A stretch of 23,510 nucleotides of DNA from Ruminococcaceae bacterium UBA6434 (GTDB lineage Bacteria; Bacillota; Clostridia; Oscillospirales; Acutalibacteraceae): assembly GCA_002437245.1 (NCBI GenBank), contig DJOQ01000019.1:1-23510 (forward strand). The letters run 5' to 3'. Position numbers and translations under genes: made by a program. The notes under the pieces were generated by a model. That model was not told the origin of the DNA. It ran no database searches and saw only the letters and a program-made list of their open reading frames with translations. Below are positions 1 through 7,101 of this stretch, piece by piece; within the stretch, counting starts at the first letter, position 1, and each line of letters starts with the position of its first letter.

Positions 1-31
1 CTTAGCCGGAGGTCCTGACTTTCTTCTTGCG

Positions 32-541
32 TTAAATGTAATTAAAATTAATGCTGATGCCGTAAGCGTTTGATTCGACAGACATTATATTGTGTGTGGC
101 TTTGTCTCTCGTAACGCGAAAATCGGCGCCGCCGAAGGTCCCCTCGTTAATTATCTTGCCGCCGAACACATAACCGTCGTATTCATCGCTTTTTAGAGCA
201 TCAAAAGCATTTTTTATAAAGCAAAGTGCCGATGAGTCGGGCAAAGTCAGGGTGACCGGCTCCATTTCGGGACAGGCGATTTTTGCCGTGTTGTCTTTAA
301 GCGACACGGTAATACCCGCAATATCCGACGGCTCCGAATAGGTGAGCGTAAAACCGCTTTCCGAAGAAAGAGTGAGCGTCCCCGAAAAAGTAAAATCAAC
401 TTGCTTTGCCGTTATTTCGGCAGAAAAAGCTTCGGGCGGCGGAAACGTATACTTTTTACCTCTGCTTTTTTCGTTATCCTTTCCCGAACATCCGCACAGC
501 AGCAAAGCGAGTGCAAAAAGAAGTGAAAGGATTTTTTTCAT
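32..541 (-). CDS. Small lipoprotein, function unknown (possibly LolA/GerS-like)
   Basis: About 169 residues. The start is the ATG at 541, preceded by AAAGGGG about 7 nt upstream; a TTG one codon earlier is less likely. The N-terminus has MKK, a leucine-rich hydrophobic stretch and a Cys at about residue 18 in LLCGCSG, which reads as a type II (lipoprotein) signal. The mature part is rich in short beta-prone stretches (FTFSGTLTLSS, GGADFRVTRD), which would suit a LolA/GerS-type beta fold, but I recognise no specific family. It is the last gene of the acpS-nnr operon, 13 nt or so after the nnr stop. In Bacillus a LolA-like lipoprotein gene (ydcC) also follows acpS, so the link to that family rests on context. 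It is likely anchored on the outer face of the membrane. Confidence 0.75.
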   Translation of the reverse strand: MKKILSLLFALALLLCGCSGKDNEKSRGKKYTFPPPEAFSAEITAKQVDFTFSGTLTLSSESGFTLTYSEPSDIAGITVSLKDNTAKIACPEMEPVTLTLPDSSALCFIKNAFDALKSDEYDGYVFGGKIINEGTFGGADFRVTRDKATHNIMSVESNAYGISINFNYI

Positions 542-557
542 CAAAGCGCCCCTTTAA

Positions 558-2096
558 TCAGTTCTCAAGAGACCTCAGTATCTTCGGCAGCTCCTCCGAC
601 ATTCTTGTGGGCGTGGTGCCCATCATGGAATACTTGTTTTTTACAATATCTCCCGCCATTCCGTGCACGAATACGCCGCAGACCGCCGCAGAAAAAGGCT
701 TTATTTTCTGGCAGATAAACGACAGTATAATGCCCGACAGCATATCGCCTGAGCCGGCGGTTGCCATACCGGGGTTGCCGGTAAGATTTACATAGAAATC
801 CATTCCGTTTGCGGTCACTATTGTACGCGAACCCTTGAGTACAACCACCGCGCCGGTTTTTTCAAATATGGCTTTGCAGGCGGCTTTTCTGTCTTTTTCG
901 ACTTCGCTTACCGTACAGCCGAGAATTCTCGCCGCTTCGCCCGGGTGCGGAGTTATAACTACCGGAGACAAACAGCTCTTTATAACATTTATATTGTCTT
1001 TCAGGGCGTTTATGCCGTCTGCGTCTATTATTACGGGAACTGTGGAATTTTTCAGCACGGTTTCCGCTATGGCGGCGGTGTCGTGGTCGCAGCCCATTCC
1101 GCAGCCTATTAAAACGGCGTCGCATTTGCCGAGCTCGTCCTCTATCTTTTTAATGTTTTGTGATGAAATTCTGCCGTTGTTGTTTGTCATAAGAGGCAAC
1201 AGTATTTTTTCGGGACACGACGAGGTTACCGCAGGATAAGCTTTATCGGGGAAGGCGAGCTTTATAAGCCCTGCACCGCTGTTTACTGCTGCCGCGGACG
1301 CTATAACCGCAGCGCCCGGCATATCGTAGCTGCCGGCAATAATAAGACCTTTCCCGAAGTCGCCCTTGTTGGCGTTTTCTTTTCTGCGCGGAAATTTAGA
1401 ACGTATTTCGTCGGGATTTAATGTGTATGCGCCCGTATATTCGCTGAATATCTCCTCAGGTACGCCTATCGGCACTACCATTACATTGCCGGCGTATTCC
1501 GCGGCAGGAAAAGTGACAAGTGAATTTTTAAGTGCCATAACCGCTATTGTCATTTGAGCCTTAACGGCGGCGCCGCTTACATTCCCCGAATCGGCTTCGG
1601 TGCCGCTCGGTATGTCGATACTCACGGTGTACGCGCCGCTTTCCGATATAATTTCGAAAATATGCGCGTACTTTTCGTTTGCCGCTCCCTTAAAGCCCGT
1701 GCCGAAAATTGCGTCAACCGCAATATCGGCGCCGCCTATCAGCTCTTCGCAAAGCTCGGCGTCGTCATCGTAAAAGTAAATGCCTATATCCGTACCGCGA
1801 ATTCTCGAAAGCATTTCGCCCGCATCGCCGACAGACGGCTCGCGCGACGCGAGGACAACATTTACATTGTATTCGTTTTCGGCGAGCTTTCGCGCTATTA
1901 CAAAGCCGTCGCCGCCGTTTTTGCCCTTGCCGCAGATTATCGTAACATTTCTTTTTGCGGTCTTGTCAAATTTCTTGCGTATCGCTTTGGCGCAGGCGCT
2001 GCCGGCGTTTTCCATAAGTCTTAAATACGATATGCCGCTTTGATCTGCCTTATATTCAATCTCTCTGATTTCGTTTGACGGCAGTATTTTCATCAT
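558..2096 (-). CDS. nnr: Bifunctional NAD(P)H-hydrate epimerase / ADP-dependent NAD(P)H-hydrate dehydratase
   Basis: Repairs damaged, hydrated NADH and NADPH (NADHX/NADPHX) in the cytoplasm: the N-terminal half interconverts R and S epimers and the C-terminal half removes water using ADP. The 512 residues match the usual two-domain length. The YjeF_N domain covers about residues 1-210, with the early MENAG segment and CGKGKNGGDGFV typical of the family. The YjeF_C ribokinase-like domain covers about 225-505, with VITPHPGEAARI, VVLKGSRT and the hallmark GNPGMATAGSGDMLSG. There are two successive ATG codons at 2096 and 2093; the first overlaps the acpS stop as ATGA, so translation is probably coupled. 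AAAGGTGA lies about 10 nt upstream. The pairing with acpS is common in Firmicutes. Confidence 0.95.
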   Translation of the reverse strand: MMKILPSNEIREIEYKADQSGISYLRLMENAGSACAKAIRKKFDKTAKRNVTIICGKGKNGGDGFVIARKLAENEYNVNVVLASREPSVGDAGEMLSRIRGTDIGIYFYDDDAELCEELIGGADIAVDAIFGTGFKGAANEKYAHIFEIISESGAYTVSIDIPSGTEADSGNVSGAAVKAQMTIAVMALKNSLVTFPAAEYAGNVMVVPIGVPEEIFSEYTGAYTLNPDEIRSKFPRRKENANKGDFGKGLIIAGSYDMPGAAVIASAAAVNSGAGLIKLAFPDKAYPAVTSSCPEKILLPLMTNNNGRISSQNIKKIEDELGKCDAVLIGCGMGCDHDTAAIAETVLKNSTVPVIIDADGINALKDNINVIKSCLSPVVITPHPGEAARILGCTVSEVEKDRKAACKAIFEKTGAVVVLKGSRTIVTANGMDFYVNLTGNPGMATAGSGDMLSGIILSFICQKIKPFSAAVCGVFVHGMAGDIVKNKYSMMGTTPTRMSEELPKILRSLEN

Positions 2097-2473
2097 AATA
2101 TATCTTCACCTTTCGTAACGCAGACTACAAATGCGGCGGCGTATTCGCCGTCGTGCGTGAGTGACAGCGAAAATTCGGCGTGCATTTTGTCGGATATGGA
2201 TTTTGCTCTTCCCGACAGCGCAAAGTACGGCGCACCGCTATCTCTGTGCAAAACCTCCGCTTCGCACAGCTCAAAACCGCGTATTCCTGTTCCCAGAGCC
2301 TTGCCGAAAGCCTCCTTTGCCGCAAATGCCGCGGCGAGACTCTCGGGTTTTGTGCCTCTTTTTTCAAACTCCGCACGTTCGTTTTCACCGAAAACCTTTT
2401 CGTAAAAACCGGGTGTCTCCAATGCTTTTTCAATCCTTGATATTTTTACAAGATCGGTTCCGCAGCTTACCAT
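2093..2473 (-). CDS. acpS: Holo-[acyl-carrier-protein] synthase
   Basis: Transfers 4'-phosphopantetheine from CoA to the serine of apo-ACP, which switches on fatty acid synthesis. At 126 residues it has the normal length for the small trimeric AcpS family. The two signature motifs are present: GTDLVKISRIEKAL with the metal-binding Asp7, and FAAKEAFGKALGTG with Glu54. The start is ATG 2473, with GGAGG 6 nt upstream. It is the first gene of a minus-strand operon with nnr (4-nt overlap) and a lipoprotein. An extended -10 promoter lies just upstream (2502-2510). Confidence 0.95.
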   Translation of the reverse strand: MVSCGTDLVKISRIEKALETPGFYEKVFGENERAEFEKRGTKPESLAAAFAAKEAFGKALGTGIRGFELCEAEVLHRDSGAPYFALSGRAKSISDKMHAEFSLSLTHDGEYAAAFVVCVTKGEDIL

Positions 2474-2501
2474 AACGCTCCTCCGAATTCGGTTTTTATC
2501 A

Positions 2502-2510
2502 ATTGTATCA
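2502..2510 (-). promoter_or_regulatory. Extended -10 promoter for the acpS operon
   Basis: On the minus strand the sequence reads TGATACAAT, a TGn-extended -10, 29 nt before the acpS start codon. The -35 at 17 bp spacing (TTTACC) is poor, as expected for an extended -10 promoter. It is divergent from the nagB promoter. Confidence 0.55.
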
Positions 2511-2536
2511 TATTTTGCGCGGCAGGTAAATAAATG

Positions 2537-2564
2537 TTGAAAAAAGTCTTTGGTATGATATAAT
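2537..2564 (+). promoter_or_regulatory. Sigma-A promoter for nagB
   Basis: TTGAAA (2537-2542) and TATAAT (2559-2564) are separated by 16 bp and lie 41 nt upstream of the nagB ATG. This is a near-consensus vegetative promoter. Confidence 0.75.
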
Positions 2565-2604
2565 AAATAGGCATTGTGAGTTTAATACATACGGAGTGAA
2601 AATT

Positions 2605-3327
2605 ATGGAAATCAAAATTTACGATAATGCCGAAGAGATAGGAAAAGAAGTCGGTTCGGAATTTGTAAAAGCTATCAACGCAAAGCCCGACATTGTTCTG
2701 GGACTTGCCACGGGTGCGTCACCGATACCGACTTATAAATATATTTGCGAGCAGTACAAAAACGGACTTGTAAGCCTCGAAAATGTCAAGACCTTTAACC
2801 TTGACGAGTATGTGGCTCTGCCCAAAAACGACAAAAACAGCTATTACACCTTTATGCACGTCCGATTTTTTGACCATACCGACATAAAGGAAGAAAACGT
2901 ACATTTCTTAAACGGAAATGCCGACAGCGTTGAGGATGAATGCCTCGCGTACGATAAAATGATAAAGGATGCAGGCGGCATAGATATTCAGCTTCTCGGC
3001 GTCGGCAGAAACGGTCACATCGGCTTTAACGAGCCGTCAAATCATTTCACCAAAGGTTCTTTTAAGGTAAAGCTTACGGAGAGCACGATTGAGGCAAACT
3101 CAAAATATTTTGACGAAAATCCCATGCCGCACTATGCGCTGACAATGGGCGTCGGCTCTATTATGAGCGCCGAGAAAATTATACTTATAGCTACAGGCAA
3201 GGCAAAGGCGGACGCTGTAAAGGCTCTCGTTGACGGCGAAGTTTCACCCGCTTGCCCGGCGTCTATTCTTCAGTTCCACCGCGACACCGAAATTTATCTT
3301 GATAAGGACGCCGCAAGCCTCCTTTAA
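2605..3327 (+). CDS. nagB: Glucosamine-6-phosphate deaminase
   Basis: Converts glucosamine 6-phosphate to fructose 6-phosphate and ammonia, the step that brings amino sugars into glycolysis; cytoplasmic. The start is ATG 2605 (240 residues): GGAG at 2593-2596 stands 8 nt before it and overlaps the GTG at 2596, which rules out that earlier start. Family motifs are clear: LGLATGASPIPTY near residue 33, FNLDEYV with the catalytic Asp68, and GVGRNGHIGFNEP with His138 and Glu143, the active-site loop. Length is normal for the short Gram-positive form. It stands alone between its own promoter and terminator, without nagA next to it. Confidence 0.97.
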   Translation: MEIKIYDNAEEIGKEVGSEFVKAINAKPDIVLGLATGASPIPTYKYICEQYKNGLVSLENVKTFNLDEYVALPKNDKNSYYTFMHVRFFDHTDIKEENVHFLNGNADSVEDECLAYDKMIKDAGGIDIQLLGVGRNGHIGFNEPSNHFTKGSFKVKLTESTIEANSKYFDENPMPHYALTMGVGSIMSAEKIILIATGKAKADAVKALVDGEVSPACPASILQFHRDTEIYLDKDAASLL

Positions 3328-3352
3328 AATTAAAAAAGCTTTTTCAATAACA

Positions 3353-3393
3353 GAGACTGTAAAAAATCCCCGTTTTTTACAGCCTCTTTTTTT
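3353..3393 (+). terminator. Rho-independent terminator after nagB
   Basis: GAGACTGTAAAAAA pairs with TTTTTTACAGCCTC around a short TCCCCG loop (one mismatch), followed by seven T (3387-3393). Confidence 0.9.
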
Positions 3394-3458
3394 GTCGTCT
3401 TAAAACACTTTGCGACGTCCATAATGTGACAAATTCCGAAGACGGGTCATCGTATAAT
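3391..3458 (+). promoter_or_regulatory. Candidate Spo0A-dependent spoIIG promoter
   Basis: TATAAT is at 3453-3458. The best -35-like hexamer, GTGACA (3426-3431), is 21 bp upstream rather than 17. It is embedded in TGTGACAAA (3425-3433), which on the minus strand reads TTTGTCACA, 8 of 9 to the Spo0A box TTTGTCRAA. A second, weaker box TTTGTCGTC lies at 3391-3399. In B. subtilis the spoIIG promoter is known for an overlong spacer (22 bp) and Spo0A~P boxes at the -35, so the layout agrees. The boxes were found by eye only. Confidence 0.6.
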
Positions 3459-3528
3459 TGTGTAACGGAGCATATGAGATTTCGCCGTGCTGTTTCCGCC
3501 GCATAAAACCCCACCCGACCGAAACGGA

Positions 3529-4470
3529 GTGATAAAAACGAAAGTCTATGTCGATGTCCTCGTTGTGCTGAATATATTTATAAATTACTTTTTGCTTTCG
3601 GCGTCTTCTCTGATAGTAAGGGTAAAACCGAAAAGGGCTCGCCTCGCAGCCGGTGCGTTTATAGGCGGTGCGTATTCGCTCGTGATTTTTTTGCCGGATA
3701 TTCCGAATGTCCTGTCCGTCGTTATGAACCTCGGTATGTCGTGTATTTTGGTTCTCGTCTCCTTTGCACCGAAAAAATTTACGGTGTTTATAAAAGAATT
3801 TGCCGCCTTTTTTGCCGTGAATTTTATTTTTGCCGGACTTATGCTTGCCGTTTGGCTCGCTTTTAAACCGAGCGGTATGGTGTATAACAATGCCGCAGTC
3901 TATTTTGATATAGATGTAAAGCTTCTCGTTTTGTCCACGGTTGTCTGCTATGCGGTGTTGACGCTTTTTTCAAAGCTTTTAAAGCGAAATTCGCCCGACG
4001 ACAAAATTTTTGACGTAAGGCTCTGCAATAAGGGAAACGCGTTTTTGACAAAGGCGCTTTTCGATACGGGAAATTCTCTCTCTGACGGGTTCTCGGATAC
4101 CCCCGTCATTATAGCCGAACGCTCTGTTGTGAAAAAACTTGTGCCCGAGGGGATTTTTGCATTCATCGACGGAGACGCCGCTCTGCCGATAAATTGCGAC
4201 GACGGAAGCATCAGGTTAATTCCGGCAGGAACGGTAGGGGGCGAGAGCGTGCTCAGAGCCGTGCTTATAGATTCGATTACGGTAATCGGGAAAAAAGAAA
4301 CAAAAGAAGTAAAAAATGTCATTTTGGCGGAGAGTAAAACGCCGTTTTCATCAGGTGATTATTCGGTTCTTTTGGGGCCGAAAATTTTTGACATAAGAGA
4401 GGGTAAACGAAAAAATGAACGTGTTCAAAAAACTGCTGATAAAGCTAAAAAGGCTTTTCCTTTTAAATGA
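3529..4470 (+). CDS. spoIIGA: Sigma-E processing peptidase SpoIIGA
   Basis: Membrane aspartic protease that removes the pro-sequence of pro-SigE in the mother cell in response to SpoIIR from the forespore. The first half (to about residue 145) is a run of hydrophobic membrane segments. The second half carries the protease domain with ALFDTGNSLSDG, whose Asp179 is the expected catalytic residue. From GTG 3529 the protein has 313 residues, close to the roughly 310 usual for the family, and its N-terminus (KVYVDVLVVLNIF) aligns with other SpoIIGA proteins. The start is not fully settled: GGAG at 3526-3529 touches this GTG, and the earlier GTG at 3487 has no well-spaced ribosome site. The 3' end overlaps sigE by 56 nt. 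It is followed directly by sigE, as in Bacillus and Clostridium. Confidence 0.93.
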   Translation: MIKTKVYVDVLVVLNIFINYFLLSASSLIVRVKPKRARLAAGAFIGGAYSLVIFLPDIPNVLSVVMNLGMSCILVLVSFAPKKFTVFIKEFAAFFAVNFIFAGLMLAVWLAFKPSGMVYNNAAVYFDIDVKLLVLSTVVCYAVLTLFSKLLKRNSPDDKIFDVRLCNKGNAFLTKALFDTGNSLSDGFSDTPVIIAERSVVKKLVPEGIFAFIDGDAALPINCDDGSIRLIPAGTVGGESVLRAVLIDSITVIGKKETKEVKNVILAESKTPFSSGDYSVLLGPKIFDIREGKRKNERVQKTADKAKKAFPFK

Positions 4471-5128
4471 CGTACATTACATAAACGGTCCGGAAACCTT
4501 GCCGCCGCCGCTTTCAAAAAAAGAGGAGGAAAAGCTTTTGTCCGATATTATCGGCGGCAGCGGACGCGAAGTAAAAAATGCCAGACAGACTCTTATAACG
4601 CACAATCTGCGGCTTGTGGTCTACATTGCGAAAAAATTTGAAAATTCGGGAGTGCCCGTTGAAGATTTGATTTCAATAGGTACAATAGGACTCATAAAAT
4701 CCGTAAACACATTCAGACCCGAAAAAAACATAAAGCTTGCCACGTACTCTTCGCGCTGCATTGAAAACGAAATACTGATGTATCTTCGCAAGACAAACGC
4801 GCATAAGTGCGATATTTCCATTGACGAGCCGCTTAACGTGGATTGGGACGGCAACGAGCTGCTTTTGTCGGATGTTCTCGGCAGCGAGCCCGACGAAGTA
4901 AACCGAAATATCGAATACGACGACGAGAAAAAATTGCTTTTAAAAACAGTTGACGCCTTGCCGGACCGTGAAAAGCTGATTATGAATATGCGGTTCGGTC
5001 TCGGCAAATATAATGAACACACTCAAAAGGAAGTGGCGGATATCCTGGGCATTTCCCAAAGCTATATTTCAAGACTTGAAAAACGTATAATAGAGCGATT
5101 GAGGGCTGAAATAGAAAAAGTTTCATAA
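4415..5128 (+). CDS. sigE: RNA polymerase sporulation sigma factor SigE
   Basis: Early mother-cell sigma factor of sporulation. The 237 residues match the family length (239 in B. subtilis). The N-terminus (about residues 1-20, basic and leucine-rich) is the membrane-associating pro-sequence, followed by the conserved YINGPETLPPPLS. Region 2 has HNLRLVVYIAKKFENSG, EDLISIGTIGLIK and ATYSSRCIENEILMYLR; region 4 ends in TQKEVADILGISQSYISRLEKRI. LNVDWDGNELLLSDVLG is characteristic of SigE rather than SigK. The ATG at 4415 follows GAGAGGG by about 11 nt and lies inside the end of spoIIGA. Its activator is the adjacent SpoIIGA. Confidence 0.97.
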   Translation: MNVFKKLLIKLKRLFLLNDVHYINGPETLPPPLSKKEEEKLLSDIIGGSGREVKNARQTLITHNLRLVVYIAKKFENSGVPVEDLISIGTIGLIKSVNTFRPEKNIKLATYSSRCIENEILMYLRKTNAHKCDISIDEPLNVDWDGNELLLSDVLGSEPDEVNRNIEYDDEKKLLLKTVDALPDREKLIMNMRFGLGKYNEHTQKEVADILGISQSYISRLEKRIIERLRAEIEKVS

Positions 5129-5184
5129 AAAATACGCCTTTGCCGCAAAAATACGATACGTTGATGATATTTATCAAAAAATAC

Positions 5185-5213
5185 TGTTAATTTAGCGAAT
5201 TTTGTGATACAAT
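5185..5213 (+). promoter_or_regulatory. Promoter for the MBOAT gene
   Basis: Extended -10 TGATACAAT (5205-5213), with a poor -35 TGTTAA (5185-5190) at 17 bp. It lies 33 nt before the TTG start. No terminator is visible between sigE and this point. Confidence 0.5.
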
Positions 5214-5246
5214 ACTAAAGTTAAAATATGTTTGTGGTGATATCTT

Positions 5247-6656
5247 TTGGTCTTTTCAAGTCTGACTTTTTTGTATCTGTTTTTGCCGCTGTGCTTTATA
5301 TGTTATTACATAGCGCAAAAAACTTCTTCGCGCAACGTCATTTTGCTTGTCTTTTCACTTGTCTTTTATGCGTGGGGCGAGCCTAAATATATATTTTTGA
5401 TGATTGCCACCGCCTTTGTCGATTATGCGTTCGGGCTTCTTATCGACCGTTTTCGCGGCAGATGGCAGGCAAAGCTTTTTCTATCTCTTGCGGCGGTTAT
5501 AACTCTGTCGTCACTCGCGCTGTTTAAATATTCTTCGTTTTTCAACGAAAACATAAATTCGATTTTCTCGCTGAATTTGCCGAATCTCAATCTTGCGCTG
5601 CCGATAGGAATTTCATTTTATACCTTTCAGGCGCTTACATATGTTATCGATGTATACCGCGGCAGCGTCAAGGTGCAGCCGTCGTTTTACAAATTGCTTT
5701 TGTATGTGTCGATGTTCCCGCAGCTGATAGCCGGTCCCATTGTGCGCTACAGCGACGTTGAGGAGCAAATAGAAGAGCGTACCGTCACGCTTAAAAATAT
5801 TTCCGCAGGCGTTATGCGCTTTTCGGTGGGACTTTTAAAAAAAGCGATTATAGCCAACTTTGCGGGTCAGCTTACCGACAAGCTTATAGGCGGCGATTTA
5901 ACCGGACTTTCAAGCGCAGGCGCGTGGATAGGCATAATCTCTTACACATTGCAGATTTACTTTGATTTTTCGGGCTATTCCGATATGGCAATAGGCCTTG
6001 GGCATATGTTCGGCTTCTCATTCCCCGAGAACTTCAATTACCCGTATTACGCCGTGTCGATTTCGGATTTTTGGCGGCGCTGGCATATGACGCTGTCGTC
6101 TTTTTTCAGGGATTATCTTTATATTCCCCTCGGCGGCAACCGAAAAAATTGGGCGCTCAATATGCTCATAGTTTGGCTCCTTACAGGACTTTGGCACGGT
6201 GCAAGCTGGAATTTCGTCCTTTGGGGACTTTACTACTTTGTATTCCTGATGCTTGAAAAAATGTATATAGGAAAGTATCTTGAAAAATTGCCGCGAGCAG
6301 TTGGGCATATCTATTCGCTTGTTGTTATAATCGTCGGGTGGGTGTTCTTCTATTTCGACGACTTGTCCAAGATAAAATACTTTTTCAAAGCGGCGTTCGG
6401 TGCCGCGAACGGATTTATTACCCTCACGGAAAAGACCGTAATTGTAAACTATGCGGTGCTCCTTATAATAGGCGCCGTGTGCGCTATGCCGATTTTACCG
6501 CATATTAAAAATCTTATCGGTGCCCTCTCCAAGACGCACGGCGGAAAAGTTGCCGTAGATGTTTTGTCGGTGCTGTTTGTGATTTTCTCGCTTGTAATTT
6601 CAACCGCGTCGCTTGTCGGGAACAGCTACAATCCGTTCCTCTATTTCAGATTTTAA
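5247..6656 (+). CDS. MBOAT family membrane O-acyltransferase (AlgI/DltB-like)
   Basis: Multi-pass membrane protein expected to carry acyl (usually acetyl) groups across the membrane to a cell-surface polymer. The 469 residues start at TTG 5247 (MVFSSLTFLYLFLPL, the usual AlgI-type N-terminus), with GTGGTGA about 6 nt upstream. Family motifs are LPIGISFYTFQALTYVIDVYRG, the FPQLIAGPIVRY segment, YFDFSGYSDMAIGLG, NFNYPYYAVSISDFWRRWHMTLS, and LTGLWHGASWNFVLWG with the conserved His317. The acceptor polymer cannot be told from sequence. In AlgI systems the partner is an AlgJ/AlgX/DHHW protein, and such a protein (shortened) follows directly. The two genes are 16 nt apart and probably co-transcribed. 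Confidence 0.92.
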   Translation: MVFSSLTFLYLFLPLCFICYYIAQKTSSRNVILLVFSLVFYAWGEPKYIFLMIATAFVDYAFGLLIDRFRGRWQAKLFLSLAAVITLSSLALFKYSSFFNENINSIFSLNLPNLNLALPIGISFYTFQALTYVIDVYRGSVKVQPSFYKLLLYVSMFPQLIAGPIVRYSDVEEQIEERTVTLKNISAGVMRFSVGLLKKAIIANFAGQLTDKLIGGDLTGLSSAGAWIGIISYTLQIYFDFSGYSDMAIGLGHMFGFSFPENFNYPYYAVSISDFWRRWHMTLSSFFRDYLYIPLGGNRKNWALNMLIVWLLTGLWHGASWNFVLWGLYYFVFLMLEKMYIGKYLEKLPRAVGHIYSLVVIIVGWVFFYFDDLSKIKYFFKAAFGAANGFITLTEKTVIVNYAVLLIIGAVCAMPILPHIKNLIGALSKTHGGKVAVDVLSVLFVIFSLVISTASLVGNSYNPFLYFRF

Positions 6657-6672
6657 CGAAAGGAAGACCTTT

Positions 6673-7059
6673 TTGCATATAAAAAGCTATTGCGCCGCTC
6701 ATAAACGCGGCTTATTCAGTCCGCAGTCAAACACGGGCAAGGCGGTTTTAAGTCTCGTTTTTGCGCTGATTTTAACCGTTGTAGGTCTTATATCGGTATT
6801 CGATACCGACAAAACCGTATCCGAAAGCGAAAACAGAAACCTCGCAACAAAGCCCGAGTTTTCGTTCACGGCGCTTTTTGATAAGAGCTATACTTCGGAT
6901 TTTGACACTTATTATGCCGATACATTTCCTTTCAGAGATAAATTTCTCGCTCTTAACAGAAAAATATCGGATATACTCACAGGGACCAAAGGCTCCGGCG
7001 ACATCGTTCTTGTCAGCAAGCAGGAAAAAGACGATTTTGCCGGCCAGGATATAGATTAG
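6673..7059 (+). CDS. Short DHHW/AlgX-like membrane protein (N-terminal part only)
   Basis: About 128 residues from TTG 6673, which has AAAGGAAG 6 to 7 nt upstream. One membrane segment (AVLSLVFALILTVVGLISVF, about residues 23-42) is followed by SESENRNLATKPEFSFTALFD and YYADTFPFRDKFLALNRKIS, the N-terminal signature of DHHW-type (AlgX/AlgJ-related) proteins that work with MBOAT acyltransferases. Those proteins are normally near 350-400 residues with an SGNH-type catalytic domain, which is absent here. The reading frame ends cleanly and the next gene starts 42 nt later, so it is either a truncated remnant or a stand-alone accessory subunit. A perfect 7-bp inverted repeat covers its stop codon. 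Confidence 0.7.
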   Translation: MHIKSYCAAHKRGLFSPQSNTGKAVLSLVFALILTVVGLISVFDTDKTVSESENRNLATKPEFSFTALFDKSYTSDFDTYYADTFPFRDKFLALNRKISDILTGTKGSGDIVLVSKQEKDDFAGQDID

Positions 7060-7073
7060 TGAAGTCTCACTAA
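7056..7073. repeat. Inverted repeat over the stop codon of the DHHW-like gene
   Basis: TTAGTGA and TCACTAA are perfect complements separated by AGTC. There is no T-run, so it does not look like a terminator. Confidence 0.6.
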
Positions 7074-7101
7074 GCGAATAAAAACAAGGGGTGGATTTTT
7101 T

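Noticed and set aside
1..31. A further gene at the left edge
   Set aside because: Thirty-one bases are too few to support a reading frame or start.
1554..2024. 156-residue plus-strand open frame
   Set aside because: It is antisense to the YjeF_N domain of nnr; Arg/Ala/Tyr-rich composition is typical of a shadow frame.
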